A stretch of DNA of 64,000 nt from Corynebacterium minutissimum (lineage in GTDB: Bacteria; Actinomycetota; Actinomycetes; Mycobacteriales; Mycobacteriaceae), in the NCBI RefSeq assembly GCF_000988205.1, contig NZ_LAYQ01000023.1, forward strand, positions 1 to 64,000, in the 5' to 3' direction. A model generated the notes under the pieces. The model did no database searches, was not told the origin of the DNA, and saw only the letters and a program-made list of their open reading frames with translations. A program made the position numbers and the translations under genes. Position 1 is the stretch's first letter; each line of letters opens with the position of its first letter. Shown one piece after another: positions 38,001 through 48,245 of this stretch.

Positions 38001-38510
38001 ATGACCGTGCGCGAGGTTCGCCTCTATGGAGATCCCGTCCTGAGCACCCGGGCCGAGGAGATCACCGAATTCGGGCCATCGGTCGAGCGCCTAGCTCAAG
38101 ACATGCTGGAGACCATGGAAGACGCCGGGGGAGTAGGCCTAGCGGCTAACCAGATCGGCGTGACCAAGCGCATCTTCGTTTTTGACTGCTCTCACTATCA
38201 GCACGGCCTGCGCGGTGCCATCATCAACCCCGAGTGGGAAGCAGTGGGACAAGAGACTCAGCTGGGACCAGAGGGCTGCCTGTCCATCCCCGGTATTTCC
38301 CAGCCCACCGAAAGGTTCAATACCGTACGCCTTACAGGCTTCGATCCCCAAGGTCGCCCAGTGTCTATGCTCGCGTCCGGACTGATGGCACGCTGCATCC
38401 AACACGAAACGGATCACCTCGACGGAATCTTGTTCCTCAAGCGCCTGAGCGATGAGTTGCGAAAGGAATCCATGAAGATCATCCGCCAGTCGGAGTGGTT
38501 CAACGCATAG
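38001..38510 (+). CDS. def: Peptide deformylase
   Basis: Def removes the formyl group from the N-terminal methionine of new proteins. The 169-residue metalloenzyme shows motif 1 GGVGLAANQIG, motif 2 EGCLS with metal ligand Cys93, and motif 3 QHETDHLDG with ligands His135 and His139 and catalytic Glu136. ATG 38001 has GAGGAG upstream. It precedes fmt, its functional counterpart. Confidence 0.96.
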   Translation: MTVREVRLYGDPVLSTRAEEITEFGPSVERLAQDMLETMEDAGGVGLAANQIGVTKRIFVFDCSHYQHGLRGAIINPEWEAVGQETQLGPEGCLSIPGISQPTERFNTVRLTGFDPQGRPVSMLASGLMARCIQHETDHLDGILFLKRLSDELRKESMKIIRQSEWFNA

Positions 38511-38563
38511 GCATCAGACTTTAATCAGCAATCAACCTCACGAGAGAAAGGCATGCACCCACT

Positions 38564-39565
38564 GTGCGCATCGTTTTCGCCGGAACCCCCGAGCCCGCCG
38601 TCGTGGCTTTGGAGAAACTCATTGCCTCACACCACGACATAGCCGCCGTCATCACCCGTCCTGATGCCCGCCGCGGCCGCGGGCGCACCCTGCACCCCAG
38701 TCCCGTGAAGGCGCTGGCCCAGGAACACGGAATCGAGGTTCTTACGCCAACCACACTCAAGCCAGGCACCGAGGACGGCGACGCCCTGCGCGCGCGGTTG
38801 GCGGAGATTGCACCGGAGGCTATTCCGGTGGTGGCCTACGGAAACCTGATCACCGAGGATCTGCTGAGCCTCCCAACGCACGGCTGGGTCAACCTGCACT
38901 TCTCCCTGCTTCCAGCGTGGCGCGGCGCAGCACCGGTCCAGGCAGCCATTGCGGCCGGCGACGAGCGCACTGGCGCCACGACCTTCCGCATCGATCAGGG
39001 CCTGGATACCGGGGACATCCTGGCAACCATCGAGGAAGCAATCCTGCCCACCGATACCGCTGATGACCTGCTCACGCGACTGGCATACGCGGGTGGTGAC
39101 CTCCTAGTCCAGACTATGAATGGCCTGGAGGACGGCAGCATTACGCCGCAGCCGCAGGAAGGAGAGGCCACTTATGCGCACAAGATCGCGACCGACGACG
39201 CCCGCATTGACTGGACCCTGCCTGCTGACGTCATCGATCGCCACATCCGCGCCCATACTCCGGGGCCGGGAGCCTGGACCTTAATGGGGGAATCCCGCCT
39301 GAAGATAGGGCCTGTAAGCAGCGTGGCACCCGCCGAACTCGAGGCGCTGCCAGAGCCTGCCGCAGTGCGCGCACTCCAGCCAGGAGAAGTGCACGTGGCC
39401 AAGAATGCCGTCATGGTCGGCACCGGTAGCTTCCCGGTACGTTTGGGCAAGATTCAACCGCCCGGCAAGAAGATGATGAACGCCGCCGATTGGGGCCGAG
39501 GTCTTGCTAGCCAAGGCTCTCGTGGCACGGATTCCACAGACACAGACGAGGTGAAGTTCTCATGA
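38564..39565 (+). CDS. fmt: Methionyl-tRNA formyltransferase
   Basis: Fmt formylates initiator Met-tRNA with 10-formyl-tetrahydrofolate. The 333-residue product has the N-terminal domain with FAGTPEPAVVALEKL, NLHFSLLPAWRGAAPVQAA (catalytic Asn and His) and the linker after LDTGDIL, then the tRNA-binding C-terminal domain. It uses GTG 38564. The C-terminus has a short polar extension rich in Ser, Thr and Asp. Its stop overlaps the rsmB start (ATGA), so the two are coupled. Confidence 0.96.
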   Translation: MRIVFAGTPEPAVVALEKLIASHHDIAAVITRPDARRGRGRTLHPSPVKALAQEHGIEVLTPTTLKPGTEDGDALRARLAEIAPEAIPVVAYGNLITEDLLSLPTHGWVNLHFSLLPAWRGAAPVQAAIAAGDERTGATTFRIDQGLDTGDILATIEEAILPTDTADDLLTRLAYAGGDLLVQTMNGLEDGSITPQPQEGEATYAHKIATDDARIDWTLPADVIDRHIRAHTPGPGAWTLMGESRLKIGPVSSVAPAELEALPEPAAVRALQPGEVHVAKNAVMVGTGSFPVRLGKIQPPGKKMMNAADWGRGLASQGSRGTDSTDTDEVKFS

Positions 39566-41205
39566 CCGGAGGGTTTAGGTCCCGCAGCAAGTCTGGTGAC
39601 CCGGCGCAGCGCGCGGGGACAGGCGCAGAGAAGGGAAAGCAGCAACGGGGCAGCCAACAGCGTGGAAGCTCCCGCGGTGGACACGACCACAAGGGACGCG
39701 GAGGTTATAAGAACACCGGTGCGCAGCGTGACCGCCGAGGCGGACAGCGCCAGACTGCTCACCACGATCGCCAGAACCCGTCGCTGATTTCCGCGGCACG
39801 GCGCAGCGGGGTGGACGTGCCGCGCGCGGTCGCATTCGAGGTACTGCAGCGGGTTGCGGCGGATGACGCTTTTGCCAACCTCACACTGCCGAAGGCCGTG
39901 AGCGCGAACAAGCTCAGCGGCCGCGACGCCGCCTTTGCCACGGAACTGACCTATGGCACGCTGCGCACCGAGGGCGTTCTCGATGCGGTCATCGCTGAAT
40001 GCTCGTCGCGCGGGCTCGACGCCATTGCGCCCGAGGTGCTCACGGCCCTGCGACTGGGAACCTACCAGGTGCTCTACACCCGGGTGGAGGCGCACGCGGC
40101 GGTCGATACCACCGTTCGCCTCGTGGAGGCGGCCGGCCACGAGAAAGCCAAGGGCTTTGCCAACGGCATCATGCGGACTATCACCCGCACACCTGCGCAA
40201 GAGTGGCTGGACAAGCTAGCTCCGAGCGGAGAGGTCGCGGCGTTGGCTTTCCGCCACGCTCATCCCGAGTGGATCGCCCGCTCCTTCGGCCGTGCGTTGG
40301 GACTCCTCGACACCGCTGACGATAATGCGCTCAGCGCCGAGCAGACAGCGGAGCTGGAGCGCGCACTCGAGGCGGACTCTGAGCGGCCCCTCGTGCACCT
40401 CGTAGCGCGACCGGGCGAGATATCCGCCGAAGAACTCGCGCTCATTACCGGCTGCGAAGAGGGACGCTATTCCCCTTATGCGGTCTACCTTGAGCAGGGT
40501 GACCCGGGCTCCCTCGAGCCTGTCCGCCAGAAATTGGCAGCGGTGCAAGACGAAGGCTCCCAGCTCATCGCACGCGCGGTGACGGAAGCTGAACTTATTG
40601 GCGAGGACAGCGGACGCTGGTTGGACCTGTGCGCCGGCCCCGGTGGCAAGGCCGCCCTGATGGGGGCTATCGCTCGCGTTGAGGGGGCGGAGGTCGATGC
40701 CGTAGAAGTCTCCCCGCACCGCGCTACCTTGGTGGAAAAAACAGTGGGTGACCTACCCGTGCGCGTGCACCGTGCGGACGGTCGTGCGCCGGGGCTCGAC
40801 GCAGGCTTCGACCGTGTGCTTGTCGACGCCCCCTGCTCCGGCCTCGGTGCACTCCGTCGCCGCCCCGAAGCCCGCTGGCGCAAAGCCGAGTCCGATATCG
40901 CGGAGCTCAACACACTGCAGACCGAGCTCCTCGAGTCCGCGTTGGCCCTCGTACGCCCAGGTGGCGTCGTGGTGTACTCCACCTGTTCGCCCGACCTGCG
41001 CGAGACCCGGGGCATCGTGGACGCTGCCGTGGAGCGCCATGGCGCTGGGGCAGAGATCCGCGTCGAGGAGCTGGATACGCGCGACGTGCTTCCGGACATG
41101 GGGGATCTCGGCAGCGAGCTCTCTGCCAGATGTGGCCGCACCGTCATGGCACCGACGCGATGTTTTTCGCCGTCCTCCGCCGAGTGGCGGACTAGTGGCG
41201 CGTGA
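39562..41205 (+). CDS. rsmB: 16S rRNA (cytosine(967)-C5)-methyltransferase
   Basis: RsmB methylates C967 of 16S rRNA with S-adenosylmethionine. The 547-residue product has a basic, disordered N-terminal extension (about 75 residues rich in Arg, Gly, Gln, Ser), then a NusB-like RNA-binding domain (AFEVLQRVAADDAFANL). The methyltransferase domain carries WLDLCAGPGGKAALM, DAPCSGLGALRRRPEARW and the second catalytic cysteine in YSTCSPD. The extension makes it longer than E. coli RsmB (429). Confidence 0.93.
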   Translation: MTGGFRSRSKSGDPAQRAGTGAEKGKQQRGSQQRGSSRGGHDHKGRGGYKNTGAQRDRRGGQRQTAHHDRQNPSLISAARRSGVDVPRAVAFEVLQRVAADDAFANLTLPKAVSANKLSGRDAAFATELTYGTLRTEGVLDAVIAECSSRGLDAIAPEVLTALRLGTYQVLYTRVEAHAAVDTTVRLVEAAGHEKAKGFANGIMRTITRTPAQEWLDKLAPSGEVAALAFRHAHPEWIARSFGRALGLLDTADDNALSAEQTAELERALEADSERPLVHLVARPGEISAEELALITGCEEGRYSPYAVYLEQGDPGSLEPVRQKLAAVQDEGSQLIARAVTEAELIGEDSGRWLDLCAGPGGKAALMGAIARVEGAEVDAVEVSPHRATLVEKTVGDLPVRVHRADGRAPGLDAGFDRVLVDAPCSGLGALRRRPEARWRKAESDIAELNTLQTELLESALALVRPGGVVVYSTCSPDLRETRGIVDAAVERHGAGAEIRVEELDTRDVLPDMGDLGSELSARCGRTVMAPTRCFSPSSAEWRTSGA

Positions 41206-41223
41206 GGGACTAGGCTGAGTGTC

Positions 41224-41900
41224 ATGTCTGCACACTCGTCTGGTCCCATTATCTCCCCATCCATTCTGGCCGCCGACTTCACCCGCTTGGGCGAAGAGGT
41301 CAAAGCAGTGGTCAACGCGGATTGGATCCACGTTGACATCATGGATGGTCATTTCGTGCCGAACCTGTCCTTCGGCCCGGATATCACCGCGACGGTGGAC
41401 GGGATTACCTCGCAGACCCTCGACGTTCACCTCATGATCGAGGAGCCGGAGAAATGGGTGGAAACCTACGCCAAGGCGGGCGCTGATTGCATCATCTTCC
41501 ACGTCGAGGCCGTGGCCGACAAGGAAGCGGCCATCGCCTTGGCCCGCAGGATTCGGGACCTAGGGCTGCGCGCGGGCTTCTCGATCAAGCCGGGCACCCC
41601 GATTGAGCCCTGGCTGGATGCCTGGAGCACTTCGACGAAGTCCTCGTCATGTCTGTCGAACCCGGCTTTGGTGGTCAGAGCTTCATGCCGGATCAGCTGG
41701 ATAAGGTGCGCACCTTGCGCGCAGCCATCGATGAGCGCGGCCTCGATGTGCTCATCGAAATCGATGGCGGTATCTCTGCCGAGACGATCCGCTCCGCCGC
41801 CGAGGCGGGCTGTGATGCCTTTGTCGCGGGTTCGGCCATTTACAAGCAAGCAGATAAGGCGGCCGCCGTCGAGGAGCTACGCCGACTGGCCACGCTGTGA
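41224..41900 (+). CDS. rpe: Ribulose-phosphate 3-epimerase (frameshifted here)
   Basis: Rpe interconverts ribulose 5-phosphate and xylulose 5-phosphate. The first frame carries SPSILAADFTRLGEEV and HVDIMDGHFVPNLSFGP and breaks after WLDA near 41621, where one C of GCCCTG is missing. The rest, with VMSVEPGFGGQSFMP, EIDGGI and GSAIYK, is in another frame to 41900. Restored length is about 225 residues, normal for the family. It is one of nine -1 events in this window and is likely a base-calling error. The stop overlaps ribD's GTG. Confidence 0.9.
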
Positions 41901-42922
41901 TCCCACGCCACGATTCTGCTGTCCTATCGCAAGCATTGCGCGTAGCCATGGAGGCCGGCGAGCGGGTTCGCGGTACGACGAGTCCGAACCCGCCGGTCGG
42001 CGCGGTGATTCTCGATGCTGCCGGCCAGGTCGCCGGCGTCGGCGCCACCCAGCCCCCGGGCGGGCCGCATGCTGAAGTCATGGCGCTGCGCGATGCAGGG
42101 GACAAGGCCCGCGGTGGAACCGCCGTGGTGACCTTGGAGCCCTGCAATCACACGGGTCGTACTGGGCCCTGCGCGCAGGCGCTTATCGATGCCTCCGTGG
42201 CCGCCGTGTACTACCTCCACCCGGACCCCACCCCACAAGCCGGGGGCGGATCAGCAACACTGCGCCGCGCCGGAGTCACGGTGGGACAGCTCGCGCCGCC
42301 GGAGGGCGTGGACGATGCGCTCGAACCGTGGTTGAGCGCGGTGAGTCTCGGCCGCCCGCACGTCACGCTCAAATTTGCACAAAGCCTGGATGGTTTCACC
42401 GCTGCCGCGGATGGCAGTAGCCAGTGGATTACCGGAGAGCGGGCCCGCGAGCACGTGCATCGTGATAGAGCTCAGCGCGATGCCATCCTTATCGGAACGG
42501 CCACGGCGTTAGCGGATAATCCATCGCTGACCGCGCGCTACCCCGATGGTTCATTGCGTGAGCGGCAACCGCGGCGCGTTGTCATCGGTTCCCGCGATGT
42601 TAGCCGGGGCGGGGCTAGTAACCTGGTCGAGCTAGGCTTCGAGCACTATTCCACGCCGCAGGAGGCACTAGATCAGCTGTACGCCAGCGGCGCGCGAGAC
42701 ATCCTTGTCGAAGGCGGCGCAGGGCTAGCCACCAGCTTCATGGAGTTGGGCTACATCGAGCGTATTCAGGCCTACCTGGGCAACGTCATTCTCGGCGAGG
42801 GCAGAGGAGTTCTCACCCGTGCACTGTCCCAGAATCTGGCCCAGGCTGAGAGGTGGCAGCGCGTGGCGGTTACCGAGCTAGGCGAGGACCTGCTCGTGGA
42901 ATATATAAAGCTCAAAGGTTAA
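41897..42922 (+). CDS. ribD: Riboflavin biosynthesis deaminase/reductase
   Basis: RibD carries out the second and third steps from GTP to riboflavin: deamination of the pyrimidine and reduction of the ribose side chain. The 341-residue product has the zinc deaminase domain (GPHAEVMALRDAG, TLEPCNHTGRTGPC) and a reductase domain (VTLKFAQSLDGFTA, DILVEGGAGLATSF). GTG 41897 overlaps the rpe stop. No FMN riboswitch is seen upstream. It opens the ribD-ribE-ribBA-ribH set. Confidence 0.95.
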   Translation: MIPRHDSAVLSQALRVAMEAGERVRGTTSPNPPVGAVILDAAGQVAGVGATQPPGGPHAEVMALRDAGDKARGGTAVVTLEPCNHTGRTGPCAQALIDASVAAVYYLHPDPTPQAGGGSATLRRAGVTVGQLAPPEGVDDALEPWLSAVSLGRPHVTLKFAQSLDGFTAAADGSSQWITGERAREHVHRDRAQRDAILIGTATALADNPSLTARYPDGSLRERQPRRVVIGSRDVSRGGASNLVELGFEHYSTPQEALDQLYASGARDILVEGGAGLATSFMELGYIERIQAYLGNVILGEGRGVLTRALSQNLAQAERWQRVAVTELGEDLLVEYIKLKG

Positions 42923-42947
42923 AAGATAGGGAAGGGGAGTGCTGGCT

Positions 42948-43586
42948 ATGTTTACTGGACTCGTTGAAGAAATTGGCCACGTCGATAGCGTGGAGCTGCA
43001 GGGTGATGCCGTGCGCCTCGGCATCGCCGCAACCATCGTGCTGGGGGACGCCCAACTGGGAGATTCCATCGCGGTCAACGGCGTGTGCCTGACCGTTGCT
43101 GAGTTGGGAGAAGGAACCTTCACCGCAGATGTCATGAAGGAGTCTTTGAACCGGAGTTCCCTCGGCGAACTCGAAGTGGGCGCGCCGGTCAACCTCGAGC
43201 GTGCGGTGCTCCCGACGACGCGCTTGGGTGGCCACATTGTGCAAGGGCACGTCGATGGCACCGGGACCTTGCTGAGCCGCACGCCGTCGGAGCACTGGGA
43301 GGTGCTGCGCTTTAGCCTGCCGGCCGAGCTGGAGCGCTACGTGGTGGAGAAGGGTTCCATCGCGGTGCAGGGAACCTCCCTGACGGTATCGGCCTTGTCA
43401 GACGGGCAGGGAGAGCCCGACGCGGAGAGCTATTTCGAAGTCTCTCTCATTCCCACCACGCTGCGCGATACCGTGTTTGGTTTGATGGCGCCAGGCGCTC
43501 GCGTCAACCTCGAGGTAGACGTGGTTGCAAAGTATGTGGAGAAAATGGTTCACCCCAACGCCTCCGCCAGTGGCACGGAGGGATAG
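42948..43586 (+). CDS. ribE: Riboflavin synthase alpha chain
   Basis: Riboflavin synthase converts two molecules of 6,7-dimethyl-8-ribityllumazine to riboflavin and a pyrimidine. The 212-residue product consists of two similar beta-barrel halves. It starts MFTGLVEEIGHVDSV at ATG 42948 behind GGGGAG and has GDSIAVNGVCLTV in the first half and GSIAVQGTSLTV in the second. The family gene name varies (ribE or ribC). Confidence 0.95.
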   Translation: MFTGLVEEIGHVDSVELQGDAVRLGIAATIVLGDAQLGDSIAVNGVCLTVAELGEGTFTADVMKESLNRSSLGELEVGAPVNLERAVLPTTRLGGHIVQGHVDGTGTLLSRTPSEHWEVLRFSLPAELERYVVEKGSIAVQGTSLTVSALSDGQGEPDAESYFEVSLIPTTLRDTVFGLMAPGARVNLEVDVVAKYVEKMVHPNASASGTEG

Positions 43587-43597
43587 AGTAAGTCCTT

Positions 43598-44860
43598 ATG
43601 AGCGCTGCAGATTCAGCTTTTAGTTTAGATAGCGTCGACCAAGCCATCGCGGACATCGCGGCCGGCAAGGCGGTCGTCGTCGTGGACAATGAGGACCGGG
43701 AGAACGAAGGTGACCTCATTTTCGCCGCTGAGCTCGCTACCCCGGAGCTCGTGGCTTTTATGGTGCGCTACAGCTCCGGCTACATTTGCGCACCGCTGCT
43801 CCCAGAAGACTGCGAGCGTTTGAACTTACCCCCGATGTTCGCGGTGAACCAGGACGTACGGCAGACCGCCTACACCGTCACGGTGGACCTGGCTAATGGT
43901 TCCACTGGTATCTCTGCCACCTCACGTTGCGAAACTATCCGCAGGTTGGCCGATCCCTCCTCTAAGCCCTCGGAATTTACCCGCCCCGGACACGTGGTCC
44001 CGCTCGCCGCGCGCCCGAATGGCGTGCTCGAACGTGACGGGCACACGGAAGCCGCCATCGATCTGGCTCGCTTGGCAGGCCTTCGCCCAGCTGGCGTGCT
44101 CTGTGAGATCGTCTCTGAAGAGGATCCCACGGACATGGCGCGCTCCCCGGAGCTGCGCCGCTTTGCCGACGCCCACGGGCTGACGATGATCTCCATTGAG
44201 CAGCTCATCGAGTGGCGTCGCCACAACGAACAGCAGGTTCACCGCCAAGTCGAAACTCGCCTGCCCACCGAGTACGGCGAGTTTCGCGCGGTAGGTTATT
44301 CGAATGACGTCGACAAGCGCGAGCACATCGCCCTTTTCGTTGGTGACGTGGAAAGCTATTCCGGTGCCGAGGATGTACCCGTTCGCGTTCACTCTGAGTG
44401 CCTTACAGGTGACGTCTTTTCTTCTCAGCGCTGTGACTGCGGACCGCAGCTGCAGGAATCCCTCCGTGCGGTGCAAGAAGCGGGACGCGGCATCGTCATC
44501 TACCTGCGTGGACAGGAAGGGCGCGGAATTGGCCTGGTCAACAAGCTCAAGGCTTACCGTCTGCAGGACGAAGGCCTCGATACCGTTGATGCCAACGTGG
44601 AGCAGGGCCTGCCGGAGGATGCACGCGAATACTCCGTGGCCGGACAAATCCTGCGCGACGTCGGCGTGAAGTCCGTGAACCTCTTGACCAATAACCCGCA
44701 CAAGGGCGAGGGGCTGCAAGGCTTCGGCATTGATGCCACCGCGCGCACAGCGCTGGCTACCCCCGCCACAGCGGAGAACATCAGCTATCTGCGCACCAAG
44801 CGTGACCGAATGGGGCATGATCTGCCCCAGGTAGCCGAATGGGATCAGAAACACTCCTAG
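43598..44860 (+). CDS. ribBA: Bifunctional DHBP synthase / GTP cyclohydrolase II
   Basis: The N-terminal RibB half makes 3,4-dihydroxy-2-butanone 4-phosphate from ribulose 5-phosphate; the C-terminal RibA half opens GTP. The 420-residue product shows [12 protein letters not shown] and [23 protein letters not shown] in the first domain. In the second are the zinc site [20 protein letters not shown] and [10 protein letters not shown]. One oddity is [12 protein letters not shown], where related enzymes have ATDRA or ASDRA, so the aspartate is serine here. Upstream rpe shares the ribulose 5-phosphate pool. Confidence 0.95.
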   Translation: MSAADSAFSLDSVDQAIADIAAGKAVVVVDNEDRENEGDLIFAAELATPELVAFMVRYSSGYICAPLLPEDCERLNLPPMFAVNQDVRQTAYTVTVDLANGSTGISATSRCETIRRLADPSSKPSEFTRPGHVVPLAARPNGVLERDGHTEAAIDLARLAGLRPAGVLCEIVSEEDPTDMARSPELRRFADAHGLTMISIEQLIEWRRHNEQQVHRQVETRLPTEYGEFRAVGYSNDVDKREHIALFVGDVESYSGAEDVPVRVHSECLTGDVFSSQRCDCGPQLQESLRAVQEAGRGIVIYLRGQEGRGIGLVNKLKAYRLQDEGLDTVDANVEQGLPEDAREYSVAGQILRDVGVKSVNLLTNNPHKGEGLQGFGIDATARTALATPATAENISYLRTKRDRMGHDLPQVAEWDQKHS

Positions 44861-44934
44861 AGTTGGGATGAAGCGCTTCAGCGCCCCTAACCATCACGCA
44901 TTGAGTATCAAGCTTTGAGCACAAGGAGCACACT

Positions 44935-45417
44935 ATGAGCAAGGAAGGCCTGCCCACCCCGAACAATGTCTCCGGGGAAGGTATCCGCGTCGCCGTCGTT
45001 ACCGCAACGTGGAACGCAGAGATCTGTGATCAGCTGCATCGTCGAGCGCTCGAGACTGCCGAAGCCGCCGGCGCCGCGGTCACGCCCCTGCGCGTGGTCG
45101 GGGCCCTCGAACTGCCCGTCGTGGCCCAAGCCGCCGCGCGCACCCATGATGCCGTGGTTGCGTTGGGCTGCGTTGTTCGTGGTGGCACCCCGCACTTTGA
45201 TTACGTCTGCGATTCCGTGACGCAGGGCCTGACGCGCATCGCGCTCGATGAGTCGACCCCGGTGGCCAATGGAGTGCTGACGGTCAACGACTACGAGCAA
45301 GCCGTCGATCGCGCCGGCTTTGCGGACTCTGAAGAGGATAAAGGTGCCGAGGCCATGCACGCAGCTTTAGAAACCGTGCACACGTTGCGTACACTGAACG
45401 AGTCAAACCAAAAGTAG
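44935..45417 (+). CDS. ribH: 6,7-dimethyl-8-ribityllumazine synthase
   Basis: Lumazine synthase condenses the RibD and RibB products and forms a large icosahedral or pentameric shell. The 160-residue product has [31 protein letters not shown] and [13 protein letters not shown] with the catalytic His. ATG 44935 has an AAGGAG site. It is the last gene of the riboflavin set, 74 bp after ribBA. Confidence 0.95.
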   Translation: MSKEGLPTPNNVSGEGIRVAVVTATWNAEICDQLHRRALETAEAAGAAVTPLRVVGALELPVVAQAAARTHDAVVALGCVVRGGTPHFDYVCDSVTQGLTRIALDESTPVANGVLTVNDYEQAVDRAGFADSEEDKGAEAMHAALETVHTLRTLNESNQK

Positions 45418-45502
45418 GCTGCCAAGTGCAACCACGCCGCCTGGCGTATCCGGCAGGGGGAGTGGCCTGCCTCAGCGGAGTGATGAGGAGATGGAAAACT
45501 CG

Positions 45503-46129
45503 ATGACGGACTCACAGGTGCCTTCCGGGCACGAAGAGCGGGCACAGTCGGCCCATGCCAACCAGTCCTCCGCCTCTTCGCAGCCGGCTGCGTCGATGGC
45601 GGCCGGGGGACCAGGACGCGGCATGAGCGATGAGCAAATGCTGGCCTATACCAGCGCGGATCCTTTCGCCCAGACGTCGTCCAAGCCCTGGGAGTATGAA
45701 GTTACCTCTCCCTACCTGCGCAAGGTGGCCATCATCTGGATCATTCTCGTTATGGCCGCGCACCTTTTCATGGGCTTTACGGTGGGTCTGTCCTTTACCG
45801 GCGCGACGGTGACGACGATTGATAAGTTCGCTTTTCCCGGCGTCGGCGTGGTGATTTCCATTTTGTCTTGGCTGGCGCTGACTCGCCCGCGGCTGCGCGC
45901 GAACTCCGACGGGGTGGAGGTCCGCAATATCGTGGGAACCCGTTTCTACCCGTGGCAGGTCATCTACGGCTTGTCCTTCCCCGAAGGCTCCCGCATGGCG
46001 CGCATCGAGCTTCCGGACTTTGAATACGTGCCGGTCTGGGCCCTGCAGTCGGGCGATAAGGACGACGTGATCACCAATGTCCGCTCTTTCCGCGACCTAG
46101 AAGCCCGTTACATGCCGCAGGATGACTAG
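45503..46129 (+). CDS. PH-domain membrane protein
   Basis: The 208-residue product has a polar, disordered N-terminus (about 60 residues rich in Ser, Ala and Gln), then two hydrophobic segments ([20 protein letters not shown] and [12 protein letters not shown]). A bacterial PH-like domain follows, with [21 protein letters not shown] and [16 protein letters not shown]. Such proteins are common in actinobacteria between ribH and uvrC; their function is unknown. The start could be ATG 45491 or 45503. GAGGAG (45485-45490) abuts the first and lies 12 bp from the second, so 45503 is chosen. It overlaps uvrC by one base. Confidence 0.75.
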   Translation: MTDSQVPSGHEERAQSAHANQSSASSQPAASMAAGGPGRGMSDEQMLAYTSADPFAQTSSKPWEYEVTSPYLRKVAIIWIILVMAAHLFMGFTVGLSFTGATVTTIDKFAFPGVGVVISILSWLALTRPRLRANSDGVEVRNIVGTRFYPWQVIYGLSFPEGSRMARIELPDFEYVPVWALQSGDKDDVITNVRSFRDLEARYMPQDD

Positions 46130-48183
46130 TGGCTGATCCCTCTCAGTACCGTCCCGCGCCCGGAAGCATCCCTACAGATCCGGGCGTTTATAAGTTCCGT
46201 GATGAGAACCGCCGGGTCGTCTATGTGGGCAAGGCAAAGAACCTGCGGGCGCGGTTATCCAATTACTTCCAGGACATCACTCAACTACACCCGCGCACTC
46301 GCCAGATGGTGCTGACGGCGGCCTCGGTGGAATGGACCGTGGTGGCCAGCGAGGTGGAAGCGCTGCAGCTGGAGTACACGTGGATTAAGCGCTTCGATCC
46401 GCGCTTTAACGTGATGTACCGCGATGATAAGACTTATCCCATGCTCGCGGTATCCGTTGGAGAGACCATTCCGCGTGCGTTTTTCTACCGGGGCCCACGC
46501 CGCAAAGGCGTGCGCTATTTCGGTCCCTATTCCCATGCCTGGGCGGTGCGTGAATCCCTGGATCTTCTCACTCGCATCTTTCCCATGCGTACCTGCGCCA
46601 AGGGTGTGTTCAACCGCCACGAGCGCTTGGGGCGGCCCTGTTTGCTGGGGTATATCGGCAAGTGCGATGCCCCCTGCATCGGCCGCGTTAGCCCGGAAGA
46701 ACATCGCGATACGGTTAACCAACTCATCAGCTTCATGAACGGTAACACCGCACCCGTTCGCAAGCGGGTCACGCAGCGCATGGAGGAGGCCGCGGAGAAC
46801 CTGGAGTTTGAATTGGCGGCCCGCCTGCGCGATGACTTGGGTGCCATCGACAAGTTGATGGAGCAGCAGGCAGTGGTGTTGCCTGATGGCACGGATGCGG
46901 ACCTCATTGCGTTTAACTCGGATGAACTGGAAGCTGCAGTCCAGATCTTCCATGTGCGTTCGGGACGCATCCGCGGGCAGCGCGGCTGGGTTGTGGAGCG
47001 TTCCGGAGATCAGGCAACGACTGACGCGGTGCGCGAAGGCGAGCCAGATCCCGGTCTTCCGGCTTTGATCCAAAACTTCCTCATTCAGTTCTATTCCGAC
47101 GCAGCGGAACGCCAGCGCCTGGAGGCTGAAGAAGACGCGAAGTTGGAGCGTAGGGGAGTGGACCAGGAATCCCATGCCGAGGAGCATCGTGGAAACGCTA
47201 TTCCGCGGGAGATTTTGGTCCAGGAACTGCCCGATGAAGCCGATGAGGTCAAGATCGTTTTAGAGGAGCTGCGCGGCGCCCAGATCGATCTGCGCGTTCC
47301 GCAGCGAGGGGATAAGCGCGCGTTGATGGAGACCGTCGAGCGCAATGCCAAGGAGCAACTGAAACAGCACAAACTCAAGCGTGTTGGCGACCTCACTGCG
47401 CGCTCCGCCGCACTCCAGGAGCTGCAGGAAGCACTGGGCATGGATTCCGCGCCGTTGCGCATCGAGTGCACGGATATCTCCCACATTCAGGGCACCGATG
47501 TTGTGGCCTCCCTGGTGGTTTTCGAGGATGGGCTGCCCCGTAAGTCCGACTACCGGCGTTATCGCATCAAGGAAGCGGCGGGCGATGGCCGCTCGGACGA
47601 TGTCGGTTCCATCGCCGAAGTCACCCGCCGCCGGTTTAAGCATCACCATGACGATAAGCGGGCGGTGCCTGACGAAGAGCTAGAGAACACCACCTTCGCT
47701 GAGGAGTTGGTGCGCGAAGAGGCGGCGAGCCAGACCAAACGCAGCTCTTATCCGCCTCAGCTCTTCATCGTTGATGGCGGCGCGCCGCAGGTGGCAGCCG
47801 CGCAAGCTGTGTTTGATGAGCTCGGCATCGTCGATGTGACACTCATCGGTCTGGCCAAGCGCCTAGAGGAGGTGTGGGTGCCTGGTGATGACGAACCGGT
47901 GATTCTACCGCGCAATTCGCAGGCGCTGTTTCTACTGCAGCACCTGCGCGACGAGGCCCATCGCGTAGCTATCTCTTATCACCGCCAGCAGCGTTCAAAG
48001 CGGATGCGCTCCTCCGTCCTCGACGCGGTCCCGGGCTTGGGGCCGCAGCGTCGCACGGACCTAGTGAAGCACTTCGGCTCGGTAAAGAAGCTCAAGGAAG
48101 CAAGCGTGGAGGACATTGCTGAGGTGAAGGGATTCGGCCCCAAACTAGCTCAGACCGTCTTTGATCACCTTCACGACTCTTAG
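46129..48183 (+). CDS. uvrC: Excinuclease ABC subunit C
   Basis: UvrC makes both incisions in nucleotide-excision repair. The 684-residue product has the GIY-YIG nuclease at the N-terminus ([25 protein letters not shown]), a UVR motif at about 207-242 ([15 protein letters not shown]) and the RNase H-like nuclease starting near residue 444 ([15 protein letters not shown]). Two helix-hairpin-helix motifs are at the C-terminus ([22 protein letters not shown]). GTG 46129 shares a base with the upstream stop. No UvrA or UvrB gene is in the window. Confidence 0.96.
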   Translation: MADPSQYRPAPGSIPTDPGVYKFRDENRRVVYVGKAKNLRARLSNYFQDITQLHPRTRQMVLTAASVEWTVVASEVEALQLEYTWIKRFDPRFNVMYRDDKTYPMLAVSVGETIPRAFFYRGPRRKGVRYFGPYSHAWAVRESLDLLTRIFPMRTCAKGVFNRHERLGRPCLLGYIGKCDAPCIGRVSPEEHRDTVNQLISFMNGNTAPVRKRVTQRMEEAAENLEFELAARLRDDLGAIDKLMEQQAVVLPDGTDADLIAFNSDELEAAVQIFHVRSGRIRGQRGWVVERSGDQATTDAVREGEPDPGLPALIQNFLIQFYSDAAERQRLEAEEDAKLERRGVDQESHAEEHRGNAIPREILVQELPDEADEVKIVLEELRGAQIDLRVPQRGDKRALMETVERNAKEQLKQHKLKRVGDLTARSAALQELQEALGMDSAPLRIECTDISHIQGTDVVASLVVFEDGLPRKSDYRRYRIKEAAGDGRSDDVGSIAEVTRRRFKHHHDDKRAVPDEELENTTFAEELVREEAASQTKRSSYPPQLFIVDGGAPQVAAAQAVFDELGIVDVTLIGLAKRLEEVWVPGDDEPVILPRNSQALFLLQHLRDEAHRVAISYHRQQRSKRMRSSVLDAVPGLGPQRRTDLVKHFGSVKKLKEASVEDIAEVKGFGPKLAQTVFDHLHDS

Positions 48184-48245
48184 GAGGGATTCCCACCGTA
48201 TTCCTAGACAGGATTCCTACCGTGGCAACCACTTAAGTGGTAAGA

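Noticed and set aside
41901..42947. FMN riboswitch for the riboflavin genes
   Set aside because: ribD overlaps rpe and ribE follows ribD by 25 bp, so there is no room for the element and its conserved segments are absent.
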